34,726 nt of DNA from contig JAGBDV010000014.1 of assembly GCA_017937305.1 (NCBI GenBank), forward strand, positions 1 through 34,726, in the 5' to 3' direction. The DNA comes from Bacilli bacterium. GTDB lineage: Bacteria > Bacillota_I > Bacilli_A > ML615J-28 > CAG-313. The position numbers were made by a program, and so were the translations under genes. Below, piece after piece: positions 1 to 8,961 of this stretch. Position 1 is the stretch's first letter, and each line of letters begins with the position of its first letter. The notes beneath the pieces were generated by a model. It did not search any database, was not told the origin of the DNA, and saw only the letters and a program-made list of their open reading frames with translations.

Positions 1-1
1 C

Positions 2-622
2 TGTACATTTGATGAAGGTAAAGTAACAAAAGAACCTACACATACAGAAGAAGGAATCAAAACTTATACATGTACTGAATGTGGAAGAACTAAAGAAGAA
101 CCTGTTGAAAAAACAGAAGGTCATGAGTTTGGTGAATGGATTCCTGATGAGGTTGAAGAGGATAAACATTATAGAGAGTGCTTATGTGGTGAAGTTGAAA
201 CTGGAAACTGTACATTTGATGAAGGTAAAGTAACAAAAGATCCTACACATACAGAAGAAGGAATTAAAACATATACATGTACTGAATGTGGAAGAATTAA
301 AGAAGAACCTGTTGAAAAAACAGAAGGTCATGAATTTGGTGAATGGTATCAAAGTCAAGAATATGAAGATAAACACGAAAGAGAGTGTAAATGTGGTGAA
401 CTTGAAACTGGAAACTGTACATTTGATGAAGGTAAAGTAACAAAAGAACCTACACATACAGAAGAAGGAATCAAAACTTATACATGTACTGAATGTGGAA
501 GAACTAAAGAAGAACCTGTTGGAAAAACAGAAGGTCATGAGTTTGGTGAATGGATTCCTGATGAGGTTGAAGAGGATAAACATTATAGAGAGTGCTTATG
601 CGGTGAACTTGAAACTGATGAT
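2..622 (+). repeat. Three tandem 207-bp coding repeats (69 aa each)
   Basis: The unit starting TGTACATTTGATGAAGG recurs at 2, 209 and 416, and a diverged fourth unit starts at 623, an exact 207-base spacing. Copies 1 and 3 are almost identical, including their last 70 bases. Copy 2 differs mainly after the GEW motif, with YQSQEYEDKH in place of IPDEVEEDKH. This ABA pattern suggests recent duplication or recombination. Each unit encodes CTFDEG, a THTEEG segment, TCTECGR, GHEFGEW and a CxCGE motif. Confidence 0.95.
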
Positions 623-3445
623 TGTGAGTTTACAGAGAATTCTTCGGATAACGGTTTGATTATTTATACTTGTACAATTTGTGGTAGAGAAAAAGAATCA
701 TCAGGTATAACTATTGTAGTATATGGTGGAACTGCAACGTTTGAAGGAAAAGAAACTGTTAAATTTGATACTGCTCAATATGGTGAAAAGGCAAATGTAT
801 ATATTGCGCAAGCTGATGATGTATTAAATGTTTCATTAACAAATCAAGAAGGTAGAACTTTTAAACACTGGGTTTCAGGGGCTGGCACAATTATTCCTGA
901 TGAACAGTTCTCAATGTTAGTACTTAGAAGTGGTTATTATTATCCAGTATTTGAAGATACTGACTTAAATGATTTTTCTAATCGTGAAAAGATTTTTGAA
1001 GGTAACTGTGAAGAAGGAACTCTTTATATGTCTACAAATTCTAAGGGTGATGTTAAGTATGAATTAGAATTTGAAACTGGTGGCTATCATGCATCTTATG
1101 AAACAACGCCTTATAATAGTCAATATCATAAACATGAATGCTCAGTATGTGGTGAAGTTATTTATGAAAGACATGAAGAAATGGATAGAGAAGTAATTAA
1201 ACCATCTACTCATACTGAAGAAGGACAAATAAAATATGAATGTGACTGTGGATATGAGTGGTATGAAGTTATTCCTACTACTGAAGAGCACACAATAGAT
1301 TATGATGAATGGGACATTATTGAAAAGAGCGAAAATGGTGAATATGGTAAGTATCGCGTTCATTGTCAATATTGTGATTATTATGAAGAATATTGGTACT
1401 TAAATAATGATGACTTGTCAAGTTTCCTTGAAGGTAAGATGATTAATTATCAATACACATATGGTGGCAAAGTATGCCATGATGAGTATTATTATTCATA
1501 TACTAATGAAAAAGGAGAAAAAGTATATATTTGGGCAATCCAATATGAATCTGAAAGAACTTCGAATAAAGATAATAATGATACTTATATTTTTATGTAT
1601 ATAGATGATGAGGATTCAACAACTATAGAACCAATTTATCTATCTAAATCACGTGGTGATAAGATATCTGAGTATCTATGGGCTATTTATGGTTACGCAT
1701 ATGATGTAAATGACTGGATTAAAACTTTAGATTCACCTGATTATAATATTGGATGTGGAAATGGTATGACATTAAGTAATAGCATGAGTGCAAGATCATC
1801 TGTTTTTGAATCATATCATGATTATTGGGCTGAAACATATAATGATTTACGTATTCCAACATCAAAAGAATATAATGATTTATCAAATACTTCATGGGAG
1901 ATTTCTTATGAAGGTAAAGGATTCCAAGGTGGTTACTATGAAAATGAAGAGTATGTGACAACTGGAGGAAGAGATGTTATTTGGTATGTAAAAGATTCTG
2001 GAACATCATATAAAAAATATATGTATGTTGATAAAGAAACAGGCATAACATATGGATATGAAGATTTAGGAACTTATTATAGAACTATTTTCATTATGAG
2101 AACTTGTAAAGAAATTGTTTCACCTGAGGAATTTGAAAAATTAGATGAAGCAGGCAAGTCAGTAGTTTATTCATATGGTGATATTGAAAATGATATTAAG
2201 TCATTATGTTCTAAACGTACAGCATTTAATAACTTTACTTTAACTCTACCTGAAACAACTACTGCATTTAGATTCTTGTTTGGTGATTATTCAGATAATG
2301 TTGAAGTAAGTTATAGTAGTACAAATGAATACTACAATAATGCTCATGTATATAATAGTGGTTATCCAATTACATTAACATGGCAAGATAATGAAGGTGT
2401 TGTCTTTGACCGCTATGAAATTTGGGACTTTGAATCTCAAACATGGGTAACTTTATCAGAAAGTCCAACTTATACATTTAATACATCAACTGATCCTGTA
2501 AGAGACGCAGTATATGCTAGAGTTATTTATCATGAAGTTGATGAGCCTATTGAACCTGGAGAAACTTACCAAGTTACAATAGAAAATGGATATTTCTATA
2601 TTGATGGGGAAGAATATACTGGAACAATTGAAGTTGCTGGCGGAACAACAGTAAACATCTATTCAGATTATATTGAAGGAAAAACATTTGAATATTGGGT
2701 AGATGGTGATGGTAATCAATATAATGATTATAGTATTACTATTAATTCTGATATGATATTAACTGCTGTTTACACAGATGCAACATATACTGTTTATGTA
2801 TCTGGATGGGATTATAATTCGTATGTTAGTGTTAATGGTGGTGAACAAAGCTATACAGGAGAGTTTACTGGAAAAATTGGAGATACATTTGAAATAAGTT
2901 CATTCCAAATTCTTGATAGTGAATATAATGTATTTATGGGATGGTATATTGAAACAAATGTTTCAGGTTCTTGGGAATATTTATTCTTGAGTGAAACTCA
3001 AACGTTCACTTATAAAATTACTGGTAAAGAAAGTGGTAGCATATATGGTGTATGGACTACTGGTGAAAATCCATTTACTAAAAAGTATGTAGATATTAGA
3101 ATGGAAAATGGATTTGTAACTTTTGGTGGTGGAGAAGTTTATACAAATGCAATATTAGAAAATGCATATTCAGTAATAAGTGTTTCAAGATCGGGAAGAG
3201 CTACTTTCTTTGATGATCCTACTGATGAAACATATTATAAAGCGTGGGATGTTGCATTTAGATATGAAATTGATGGTGAAATAAATCATAATTATTATGA
3301 AGAATATGATAATGAATATGATTTTTATCCAGCTGAATGTTGGATTGATAACCCAGAATATAACTATCCAGATGGTGTGATTAATGTTTCAGGTTACATT
3401 ATGACTGGAGAAGAAGGAAGCGGAGAAGTTGTTTTGCCTTCTTAA
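2..3445 (+). CDS. Large repeat-containing secreted/surface protein, 5' end outside window
   Basis: The frame is open from base 2, so the gene enters from the left; 1147 residues are visible and no true start or signal peptide can be seen. A TTG near 656 is only an internal codon. The visible N-terminal part consists of 69-residue repeats rich in Cys, with motifs TCTECGR and ECLCGE and a THTEEG spacer. Degenerate copies continue to about base 1400 (HECSVCGE, YECDCGY, HCQYCDYY). A long Tyr/Asp/Glu-rich region of unknown fold follows. Near the C-terminus are at least two stretches resembling divergent InlB B-repeats (FEYWVDGDG, MGWYIET). There is no LPxTG motif or C-terminal membrane helix; the protein ends GEVVLPS. 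Paired CxxCG motifs suggest metal binding or disulfides, but that is inference. Such repeats are common in large secreted proteins of gut Firmicutes. Function unknown; an adhesin or wall-associated protein is likely. Confidence 0.85.
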   Translation, partial: CTFDEGKVTKEPTHTEEGIKTYTCTECGRTKEEPVEKTEGHEFGEWIPDEVEEDKHYRECLCGEVETGNCTFDEGKVTKDPTHTEEGIKTYTCTECGRIKEEPVEKTEGHEFGEWYQSQEYEDKHERECKCGELETGNCTFDEGKVTKEPTHTEEGIKTYTCTECGRTKEEPVGKTEGHEFGEWIPDEVEEDKHYRECLCGELETDDCEFTENSSDNGLIIYTCTICGREKESSGITIVVYGGTATFEGKETVKFDTAQYGEKANVYIAQADDVLNVSLTNQEGRTFKHWVSGAGTIIPDEQFSMLVLRSGYYYPVFEDTDLNDFSNREKIFEGNCEEGTLYMSTNSKGDVKYELEFETGGYHASYETTPYNSQYHKHECSVCGEVIYERHEEMDREVIKPSTHTEEGQIKYECDCGYEWYEVIPTTEEHTIDYDEWDIIEKSENGEYGKYRVHCQYCDYYEEYWYLNNDDLSSFLEGKMINYQYTYGGKVCHDEYYYSYTNEKGEKVYIWAIQYESERTSNKDNNDTYIFMYIDDEDSTTIEPIYLSKSRGDKISEYLWAIYGYAYDVNDWIKTLDSPDYNIGCGNGMTLSNSMSARSSVFESYHDYWAETYNDLRIPTSKEYNDLSNTSWEISYEGKGFQGGYYENEEYVTTGGRDVIWYVKDSGTSYKKYMYVDKETGITYGYEDLGTYYRTIFIMRTCKEIVSPEEFEKLDEAGKSVVYSYGDIENDIKSLCSKRTAFNNFTLTLPETTTAFRFLFGDYSDNVEVSYSSTNEYYNNAHVYNSGYPITLTWQDNEGVVFDRYEIWDFESQTWVTLSESPTYTFNTSTDPVRDAVYARVIYHEVDEPIEPGETYQVTIENGYFYIDGEEYTGTIEVAGGTTVNIYSDYIEGKTFEYWVDGDGNQYNDYSITINSDMILTAVYTDATYTVYVSGWDYNSYVSVNGGEQSYTGEFTGKIGDTFEISSFQILDSEYNVFMGWYIETNVSGSWEYLFLSETQTFTYKITGKESGSIYGVWTTGENPFTKKYVDIRMENGFVTFGGGEVYTNAILENAYSVISVSRSGRATFFDDPTDETYYKAWDVAFRYEIDGEINHNYYEEYDNEYDFYPAECWIDNPEYNYPDGVINVSGYIMTGEEGSGEVVLPS

Positions 3446-3469
3446 ACAAAATAATATAAGAGGGAATTA

Positions 3470-3508
3470 TTAAGCGATACACAAATTGTGTATCGCTTAA
3501 TTTATTTT
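3470..3508 (+). terminator. Rho-independent terminator after the surface protein gene
   Basis: A near-perfect inverted repeat spans 3470-3500 (arms TTAAGCGATACAC and its complement, about 5-base loop). It is followed by TTTATTTT, 24 bases after the stop codon. Confidence 0.9.
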
Positions 3509-3530
3509 GAAAAAATTATTTATTCATTAT

Positions 3531-3559
3531 TTGAAAAAAATTCTAATATGTGATATAAT
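3531..3559 (+). promoter_or_regulatory. Sigma-A promoter of pckA
   Basis: TTGAAA at 3531-3536, 17-base spacer, TATAAT at 3554-3559, with an extended -10 TGA directly in front. Transcription should start near 3566, leaving a leader of about 97 bases. Confidence 0.85.
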
Positions 3560-3575
3560 TAAATTGGAAGAATAG

Positions 3576-3607
3576 GGTTTAAACTAAATTACTTATTAGT
3601 TTAATCC
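3576..3607 (+). other. Hairpin in the pckA leader
   Basis: TTAAACTAA (3579-3587) pairs with TTAGTTTAA (3596-3604); outer GG (3576-3577) and CC (3606-3607) can extend it across one T-T mismatch. It sits near the predicted 5' end of the mRNA and lacks a T-tract, so it is not a terminator. Transcript stabilisation or regulation is possible. Confidence 0.45.
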
Positions 3608-3662
3608 ATTAAATCTTACTATTAAATGCAAAAATAAAATTTAGAAAGAGGTATTTAACGTT

Positions 3663-5267
3663 ATGAAAACTATTGATTTAAGCAAATATGGTATTCTTGG
3701 TGCTAAAGAAGTTATTTGCAATCCTTCTTATGAAGAATTATACAAAGCTGAAACTGATCCATCTTTAGAAGGTTTTGAAAAAGGTCAAGAAACAGAATTA
3801 GGTGCAGTAAATGTAATGACAGGTGTTTATACTGGTCGTTCGCCTAAGGACAAATTTATTGTTATGGATGAAAACTCAAAAGACACTGTTTGGTGGACTA
3901 GTGATGAATTCAAAAATGACAACCATCCATGTAGTGAAGAAACTTGGAAACAATTAAAAGAATTAGCTGTTAAGCAATTATCTGATAAAAAATTATATGT
4001 TGTTGATGTATTCTGTGGTGCTAATAAAGACACAAGAATGGCTATCAGATTTATTATGGAAGTTGCATGGCAAGCTCACTTTGTAACTAATATGTTTATT
4101 ACTCCTACTGCTGAAGAATTAGAAAACTTTGAACCTGATTTCGTATGTTATAATGCTTCTAAAGCTAAAGTTGAAAACTATAAAGAATTAGGTCTAAACT
4201 CTGAAACTGCTGTAGTATTTAATATTACTTCACGTGAACAAGTTATTTTAAATACTTGGTATGGTGGTGAAATGAAGAAAGGTATGTTCTCAATGATGAA
4301 CTACTATTTACCACTTAAGGGTATGGCTTCAATGCACTGTAGTGCAAATACTGATATGAATGGTGAAAATACTGCATTATTCTTCGGTTTATCAGGTACT
4401 GGTAAAACTACACTTTCTACTGACCCTAAACGTTTATTAATCGGTGATGATGAACACGGATGGGATGACAAAGGTGTATTCAACTTTGAAGGTGGATGTT
4501 ATGCAAAAGTTATCAATCTTGATAAAGAATCTGAACCAGATATCTATAGAGCAATCAAACGTAATGCATTATTAGAAAACGTTACTGTTGATGCAAACGG
4601 TGTATGTGATTTCAAAGATGGTTCTGTAACTGAAAATACACGTGTTTCTTACCCAATTGATCATATTGAAAAGATCGTTCGTCCTGTTTCTGCTGCTCCT
4701 GCTGCTAAGAATGTTATTTTCTTATCTGCTGATGCATTTGGTGTACTTCCTCCAGTTTCAATTTTAACTCCTGAACAAGCTCAATATTACTTCTTATCAG
4801 GATTTACTTCAAAATTAGCTGGTACTGAACGTGGAATTACTGAACCAACTCCAACATTCTCTGCATGTTTCGGTCAAGCATTCCTTGAACTTCACCCAAC
4901 TAAATATGCTGAAGAATTAGTTAAGAAGATGGAAGCAAGTGGTGCTAAAGCATACCTTGTTAATACTGGTTGGAATGGTACAGGTAAACGTATCTCTATT
5001 AAAGACACAAGAGGTATCATTGATGCTATCTTAGATGGTTCAATCAATAAAGCTGAAACTAAAGTTGTTCCTTACTTTAACTTAGAAGTTCCTACATCTT
5101 TACCAGGTGTTAACCCTGCTATCTTAGACCCTCGTGATACTTATGCAGATGCATCTGTATGGGAAGGTAAAGCTCAAGACTTAGCTGGTCGTTTCATTAA
5201 GAACTTTGTTAAATACACTGGAAATGATGCAGGTAAAGCATTAGTTAAAGCTGGTCCTGAACTATAA
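3663..5267 (+). CDS. pckA: Phosphoenolpyruvate carboxykinase (ATP)
   Basis: Interconverts oxaloacetate + ATP and phosphoenolpyruvate + CO2 + ADP in the cytosol. In fermentative anaerobes it often runs toward CO2 fixation and ATP gain. The 534-residue length is typical of the ATP-dependent family. Visible signatures are TGRSPKDKF near residue 58 (substrate-binding Arg), the P-loop GLSGTGKT at 242-249, the metal/kinase-2 segment LIGDDEHGW shortly after, and [13 protein letters not shown] toward the C-terminus. AGAAAGAGG lies 11 bases upstream of the ATG. It is a single-gene unit with its own promoter and terminator, and its regular codon use suggests high expression. Confidence 0.97.
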   Translation: MKTIDLSKYGILGAKEVICNPSYEELYKAETDPSLEGFEKGQETELGAVNVMTGVYTGRSPKDKFIVMDENSKDTVWWTSDEFKNDNHPCSEETWKQLKELAVKQLSDKKLYVVDVFCGANKDTRMAIRFIMEVAWQAHFVTNMFITPTAEELENFEPDFVCYNASKAKVENYKELGLNSETAVVFNITSREQVILNTWYGGEMKKGMFSMMNYYLPLKGMASMHCSANTDMNGENTALFFGLSGTGKTTLSTDPKRLLIGDDEHGWDDKGVFNFEGGCYAKVINLDKESEPDIYRAIKRNALLENVTVDANGVCDFKDGSVTENTRVSYPIDHIEKIVRPVSAAPAAKNVIFLSADAFGVLPPVSILTPEQAQYYFLSGFTSKLAGTERGITEPTPTFSACFGQAFLELHPTKYAEELVKKMEASGAKAYLVNTGWNGTGKRISIKDTRGIIDAILDGSINKAETKVVPYFNLEVPTSLPGVNPAILDPRDTYADASVWEGKAQDLAGRFIKNFVKYTGNDAGKALVKAGPEL

Positions 5268-5283
5268 TATAAAATTATAATTT

Positions 5284-5320
5284 AGAGGTTTTGTTAATCA
5301 AAACCTCTTTTTATTTTTTA
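5284..5320 (+). terminator. Rho-independent terminator of pckA
   Basis: Perfect 10-bp stem AGAGGTTTTG (5284-5293) / CAAAACCTCT (5299-5308) with loop TTAAT, then a long T-rich run. Confidence 0.95.
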
Positions 5321-5328
5321 TTAAAATA

Positions 5329-5357
5329 TTGAATTTAATAATTTTTAGTGATATAAT
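5329..5357 (+). promoter_or_regulatory. Sigma-A promoter of the 5400 lipoprotein gene
   Basis: TTGAAT at 5329-5334, 17-base spacer, TATAAT at 5352-5357, with TGA before the -10 (extended -10). Confidence 0.8.
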
Positions 5358-5399
5358 ATAAGTGTATATTAAAAAATAATATAAAAAAAGGAGAAAATT

Positions 5400-6176
5400 A
5401 TGAAGAATTTTAGAAAAATTTTATTAGTTTTAGTAATGGTTTTAAGTTTTGTTTTTGTTGCAAGTTGTGACAATAATAAACATGAACATGAATATGTTGA
5501 TGGTAAATGTGAATGTGGAGAAACTGATCCAAACTATGTTGCTCCTATTGATCAACTAGCTAATCAAATGGAAGAATTAAAGACTGCTTCTGCAACTATT
5601 AATTGTCCTATGGCTATGGAATTAAAACTAACTATGGGAACTGAGTCACAAACTCAAAAGATGAGTGCTGATATGTATATTGAATTAGATCCAACATCTA
5701 CATATTCTATTACTACTGCAGAAGGAGAAAAACAATATACCTATGCAGTAACACAAGGTGAATATGTTAAAGAATATGTAAAACTTGAAGAAGAATGGAT
5801 TTTAGCAGATACTGTTTCTGTAAATGATTATTCAAGTAATATTGATTTATATGATATAGATGTTAAAGAATCATTTACACTTGTAGATGGTATTTGGATT
5901 GGTGATACTGTTTTATTAAGCCAAGTTTTAAAATCATCTATGGATGAAATAGCTACAGAATTAGGTGGTTTAGATGGTGTTACAATTGACGAAACAACAA
6001 TTAAAAAGTATAACATTACAGTTGAAAATGGAAAAATTTCATTAATTGATATCGAAATGTATATGAAAATGTCATATCAAGGTATGATTATGGAAATCTC
6101 TTATGCAATGCCTATGAACCTTAGTAAGATAGGTGAAACTACTGTTACTGTTCCTGAAGGACTACCTGTAGAATAG
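5400..6176 (+). CDS. Predicted lipoprotein with a His/Cys-rich N-terminal motif
   Basis: 258 residues. The lipoprotein signal peptide is clear: a basic N-end, hydrophobic core, and lipobox VASC with the lipidated Cys at 23. Right after it comes HEHEYVDGKCECGETDP, a short His/CxCG motif reminiscent of the Cys repeats in the protein at 2-3445. The rest looks like a soluble beta-rich domain with Met-rich amphipathic strands (MELKLTMG, DIEMYMKMSY). This is vaguely like LolA/LppX-type lipid-handling lipoproteins, but that is only an impression. AAGGAG lies 6 bases before the ATG. Single-gene unit. Function unknown. Confidence 0.85.
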   Translation: MKNFRKILLVLVMVLSFVFVASCDNNKHEHEYVDGKCECGETDPNYVAPIDQLANQMEELKTASATINCPMAMELKLTMGTESQTQKMSADMYIELDPTSTYSITTAEGEKQYTYAVTQGEYVKEYVKLEEEWILADTVSVNDYSSNIDLYDIDVKESFTLVDGIWIGDTVLLSQVLKSSMDEIATELGGLDGVTIDETTIKKYNITVENGKISLIDIEMYMKMSYQGMIMEISYAMPMNLSKIGETTVTVPEGLPVE

Positions 6177-6190
6177 AATATAATCATTAG

Positions 6191-6226
6191 GATGTAAACA
6201 TTAAAATGTTTACATCTTTTTTCTTT
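6191..6226 (+). terminator. Rho-independent terminator
   Basis: Stem GATGTAAACATT (6191-6202) / AATGTTTACATC (6205-6216), followed by TTTTTTCTTT. Confidence 0.93.
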
Positions 6227-6238
6227 CTATAAAAGTAT

Positions 6239-6267
6239 TTGACAATTTTTTCTTGATATAGTATATT
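6239..6267 (+). promoter_or_regulatory. Sigma-A promoter of the amidase lipoprotein gene
   Basis: Consensus TTGACA at 6239-6244, 17-base spacer, TATATT at 6262-6267. Confidence 0.82.
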
Positions 6268-6291
6268 ATTATTAAAGAAAGAGAGGAATAT

Positions 6292-8778
6292 ATGAATAAA
6301 ATATATCGTATAGTAGTATTTATAATAGTTGGATTAGTAATTGGACTATCTTCATGTGGTAAAAATAAACTAAAAGAAGTAACATTTACTAAATCACCAT
6401 CTACAATGTATGTAGGAGATGAATTTCAATTTGAATACACACTACAAGAAGGAGTAAGTGTTGAGTGGAGTAGCTCAAATACTGATATTCTAAGTATTAG
6501 TGATGGTATTGCTGTTGCATTAAAACCTGGTTCTGCTACAATAACTGTTAAATTTTCGCTAAAAAAAGAAAGTGAAGAATATACTTTTGATGTATTAGTT
6601 AAGAAAACAAATTATACAATTAAGTATAAATATGATGAGGGTGAATTACCTAGAAAAAAAGCTTCTACATTTGAAGAATTTGAAAGTGCGTTTTGGCCTA
6701 CTTTTCAAGAGTGGTATGGAAATACTGGAAAATTAGATGCTTTTAAGAATAATGTTTTAAGAGCTTGGAGCGAAAATACTGATGGTGGATATAAGGTTTA
6801 TTTACCAGGTGGAAAGAATCTTCAAGATTCAAATTATTTTGTAAATGATCCATATACAGAAAGTTTTTGGTTAGATTGGTTTATAGCATTTGATTCTCAA
6901 ATTAAAGATATTAATGAATCTCAATCTGCATGGGAAAGCACTTATGTAGGATATATGCGTTTATATCAATTCTTTAATGGGGATACCTCTATTTGGACAG
7001 AAGAAAGAAGACAAGTTGTTTATAATGCTGCTTATTGTTCAATCCCTTTAATTAGTGAATATAAACTAGGTGATGAAATAGACTTAGTTAATTTAACAAT
7101 TGATGATGGAAGAACATTCCTTGGTTGGTATAATCAAAATGGAGAAAAGATTGAAAAGATTACTCCTAGCATGGATGAAGATTTAATTTTAACTGCTAAA
7201 TGGACAGATCCTATTCTAGCAACTTCATTTGAACTTAATAAAGTAGATAAACTATTAAAATATGATTCATTTAAATTAACATGGAATCTACTACCTGAAG
7301 ATGCAACTTTTAAAGAAGTCAGATTTATTTCAAGTAACGATGGTGTATTATATATTGATGATAAAAATGTAATGCATGGGCTTGAAAAAGGTAAAGTTAC
7401 TGTATATTATGAATTAAAAGGAAATGAAGGATTAAGTGGATCATTTGATGTTGAAGTTTATATTGATCCATTTATTGATGCAAGTTTTGAATCTACTTCA
7501 GTTCTTACAGTTGGTGAATATGTAAAGATTAATGCAGAATTAAAAGAAACAACTGGTAATATTAAATTTACTTCAAAAGATGAAACTATTGCAACAGTAG
7601 ATGAAACCGGTCAAGTATATGGTGTATCTAGTGGATATGCAGAAATTGTTGCAGAAATGGAAAATAATAAAGATATTAAATTAGTTTTAGGTGTAACAGT
7701 ATTATCTAATGAAGAAATGGAAATGTATCAAATTTTAGCTAACGCTCATAATTCAGAGGTTTACTATGTAAATGACTTAAATGTTGCATATGATTATGAT
7801 ACAAGTGTAGCATGTTCAGTATCTGATTTATATTTTAACTGGGAATATAAAGTTAATAATGATTACTTTATTAATCCAAGTAGAAATAAAATGTCTAGTA
7901 TCGAATTTATTACTGTACATTACTCTGGTATGCCTAAAGCGCACCAAGATGGAGAAATTATTGCAACGGCATTATATAATGCATTTAATGCACCAAACTG
8001 GGGTGGAACTAGTTGGCATTATTCTACTGGTAACGATGGAGTGTTCCATAGTATGGATGAAAGTTTAGTTGCATGGCATGCTGGTGATGGTACGGGAACT
8101 AAATTCCAATGGTTAAATACAGGAGTAAAGGCTACATCTAATACTAAACCAATATTTGCAGTAGTAGAAAATTCAGCTGTTAGTTCAGGTTATAGTTATT
8201 CTGTTAATGGGGAAACTACTAATATTGAAGCTCCTGGTAACTATCGTTTAACATTCTACGGCCCAACATGGAAGATTGAAAATGGTTACTATTATATGGG
8301 AAATACATATTATAATTCTGACTATAAATATATTTCAAGTCGTGGTGGTAACTTAAATTCAATTGGTATTGAATCTGCATGTAACTATGGTTCAGATTTA
8401 TGGAAGACATATCATATTACTGCACAACTTGTTGCAAGATTACTAGACAAATATAATTTAGAAACATCACGTGTTCAAGGTCATCATACTTTCTCTGGTA
8501 AAGATTGCCCTCAAACTTTACTTGAAGGTGAAGGAGAATTATGGTATAAGTTTATGGAACTAGTGGAAGCAGAACTTGCATTATACCAAAATATGTCTAA
8601 TTATACTATTACTTGTGAATCATCTAATAAAGAATTATTAAATGATAATGGTCGTATAGTTGAGGTTCCTGATTATACTGAAACTGTAACATATACGCTT
8701 AAAGTAAAGAATAATGAAACAGGTGTTGAAAAAGAATTTAAGTTCTCATCTATAGTTCATGGCTTATATACTATATAA
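6292..8778 (+). CDS. Lipid-anchored N-acetylmuramoyl-L-alanine amidase with Ig-like and InlB-like domains
   Basis: 828 residues. The lipoprotein signal peptide ends in LSSC (Cys 22). Domains in order: a Big2-like Ig domain (about 25-105); an InlB B-repeat (Flg_new type, ending FLGWYNQNGEKI and LTAKW) interrupted by about 130 residues rich in aromatics; two more Ig-like domains (about 305-480); an Amidase_2 catalytic domain (about 535-750); and a C-terminal beta domain. Catalytic-domain evidence: TVHYSG with His543 as the expected first zinc ligand, SWHYST, and GHH...KDCPQ with His731/732 and Cys739 at the usual second and third ligand sites. It should cut the amide bond between MurNAc and L-Ala on the outer face of the membrane. 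RBS AGAGAGGA. Likely remodels the cell's own wall; its natural substrate is not shown by sequence. Confidence 0.88.
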   Translation: MNKIYRIVVFIIVGLVIGLSSCGKNKLKEVTFTKSPSTMYVGDEFQFEYTLQEGVSVEWSSSNTDILSISDGIAVALKPGSATITVKFSLKKESEEYTFDVLVKKTNYTIKYKYDEGELPRKKASTFEEFESAFWPTFQEWYGNTGKLDAFKNNVLRAWSENTDGGYKVYLPGGKNLQDSNYFVNDPYTESFWLDWFIAFDSQIKDINESQSAWESTYVGYMRLYQFFNGDTSIWTEERRQVVYNAAYCSIPLISEYKLGDEIDLVNLTIDDGRTFLGWYNQNGEKIEKITPSMDEDLILTAKWTDPILATSFELNKVDKLLKYDSFKLTWNLLPEDATFKEVRFISSNDGVLYIDDKNVMHGLEKGKVTVYYELKGNEGLSGSFDVEVYIDPFIDASFESTSVLTVGEYVKINAELKETTGNIKFTSKDETIATVDETGQVYGVSSGYAEIVAEMENNKDIKLVLGVTVLSNEEMEMYQILANAHNSEVYYVNDLNVAYDYDTSVACSVSDLYFNWEYKVNNDYFINPSRNKMSSIEFITVHYSGMPKAHQDGEIIATALYNAFNAPNWGGTSWHYSTGNDGVFHSMDESLVAWHAGDGTGTKFQWLNTGVKATSNTKPIFAVVENSAVSSGYSYSVNGETTNIEAPGNYRLTFYGPTWKIENGYYYMGNTYYNSDYKYISSRGGNLNSIGIESACNYGSDLWKTYHITAQLVARLLDKYNLETSRVQGHHTFSGKDCPQTLLEGEGELWYKFMELVEAELALYQNMSNYTITCESSNKELLNDNGRIVEVPDYTETVTYTLKVKNNETGVEKEFKFSSIVHGLYTI

Positions 8779-8784
8779 AAATAT

Positions 8785-8818
8785 ACTCGGTTATAATGTT
8801 TATAACCGAGTTTTATTT
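8785..8818 (+). terminator. Rho-independent terminator
   Basis: Perfect 12-bp stem ACTCGGTTATAA (8785-8796) / TTATAACCGAGT (8800-8811), loop TGT, then TTTATTT. Confidence 0.94.
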
Positions 8819-8903
8819 AGGAAAATTTTGAAAAACAAAAAAAGAAAAAAATATTAAAATTTTTTTAGAAATAAAATTTGATAAAGTCATAAATACTATA
8901 AAG

Positions 8904-8932
8904 TTGAAAAAATAATTAAAATGTGGTATAAT
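8904..8932 (+). promoter_or_regulatory. Sigma-A promoter of the gdpP-rplI-dnaB-prfA operon
   Basis: TTGAAA at 8904-8909, 17-base spacer, TATAAT at 8927-8932 with extended -10 TGG. Confidence 0.85.
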
Positions 8933-8961
8933 AAATACACTTACTATGAAAGGTGATTACT

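Noticed and set aside
182..583. Minus-strand ORF of 133 codons with repeated Phe/Cys-rich segments
   Set aside because: It is the antisense of the 207-bp coding repeats; it has no ribosome binding site and its composition is that of a shadow frame.
2..622. Regularly spaced repeats as a possible CRISPR array
   Set aside because: Units are 207 bp, in frame with a long ORF, and contain no short repeat-unique spacer alternation.
656..661. TTG as start of the surface protein
   Set aside because: The same frame is open and repeat-coding back to base 2, and no ribosome binding site precedes the TTG.
7859..8068. Plus-strand 69-codon ORF inside the amidase gene
   Set aside because: It overlaps the catalytic domain in another frame, without start signals.
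8953..8961. GTG start for gdpP three codons upstream
   Set aside because: The GTG is part of the ribosome binding site AAAGGTGAT that serves the ATG at 8962.
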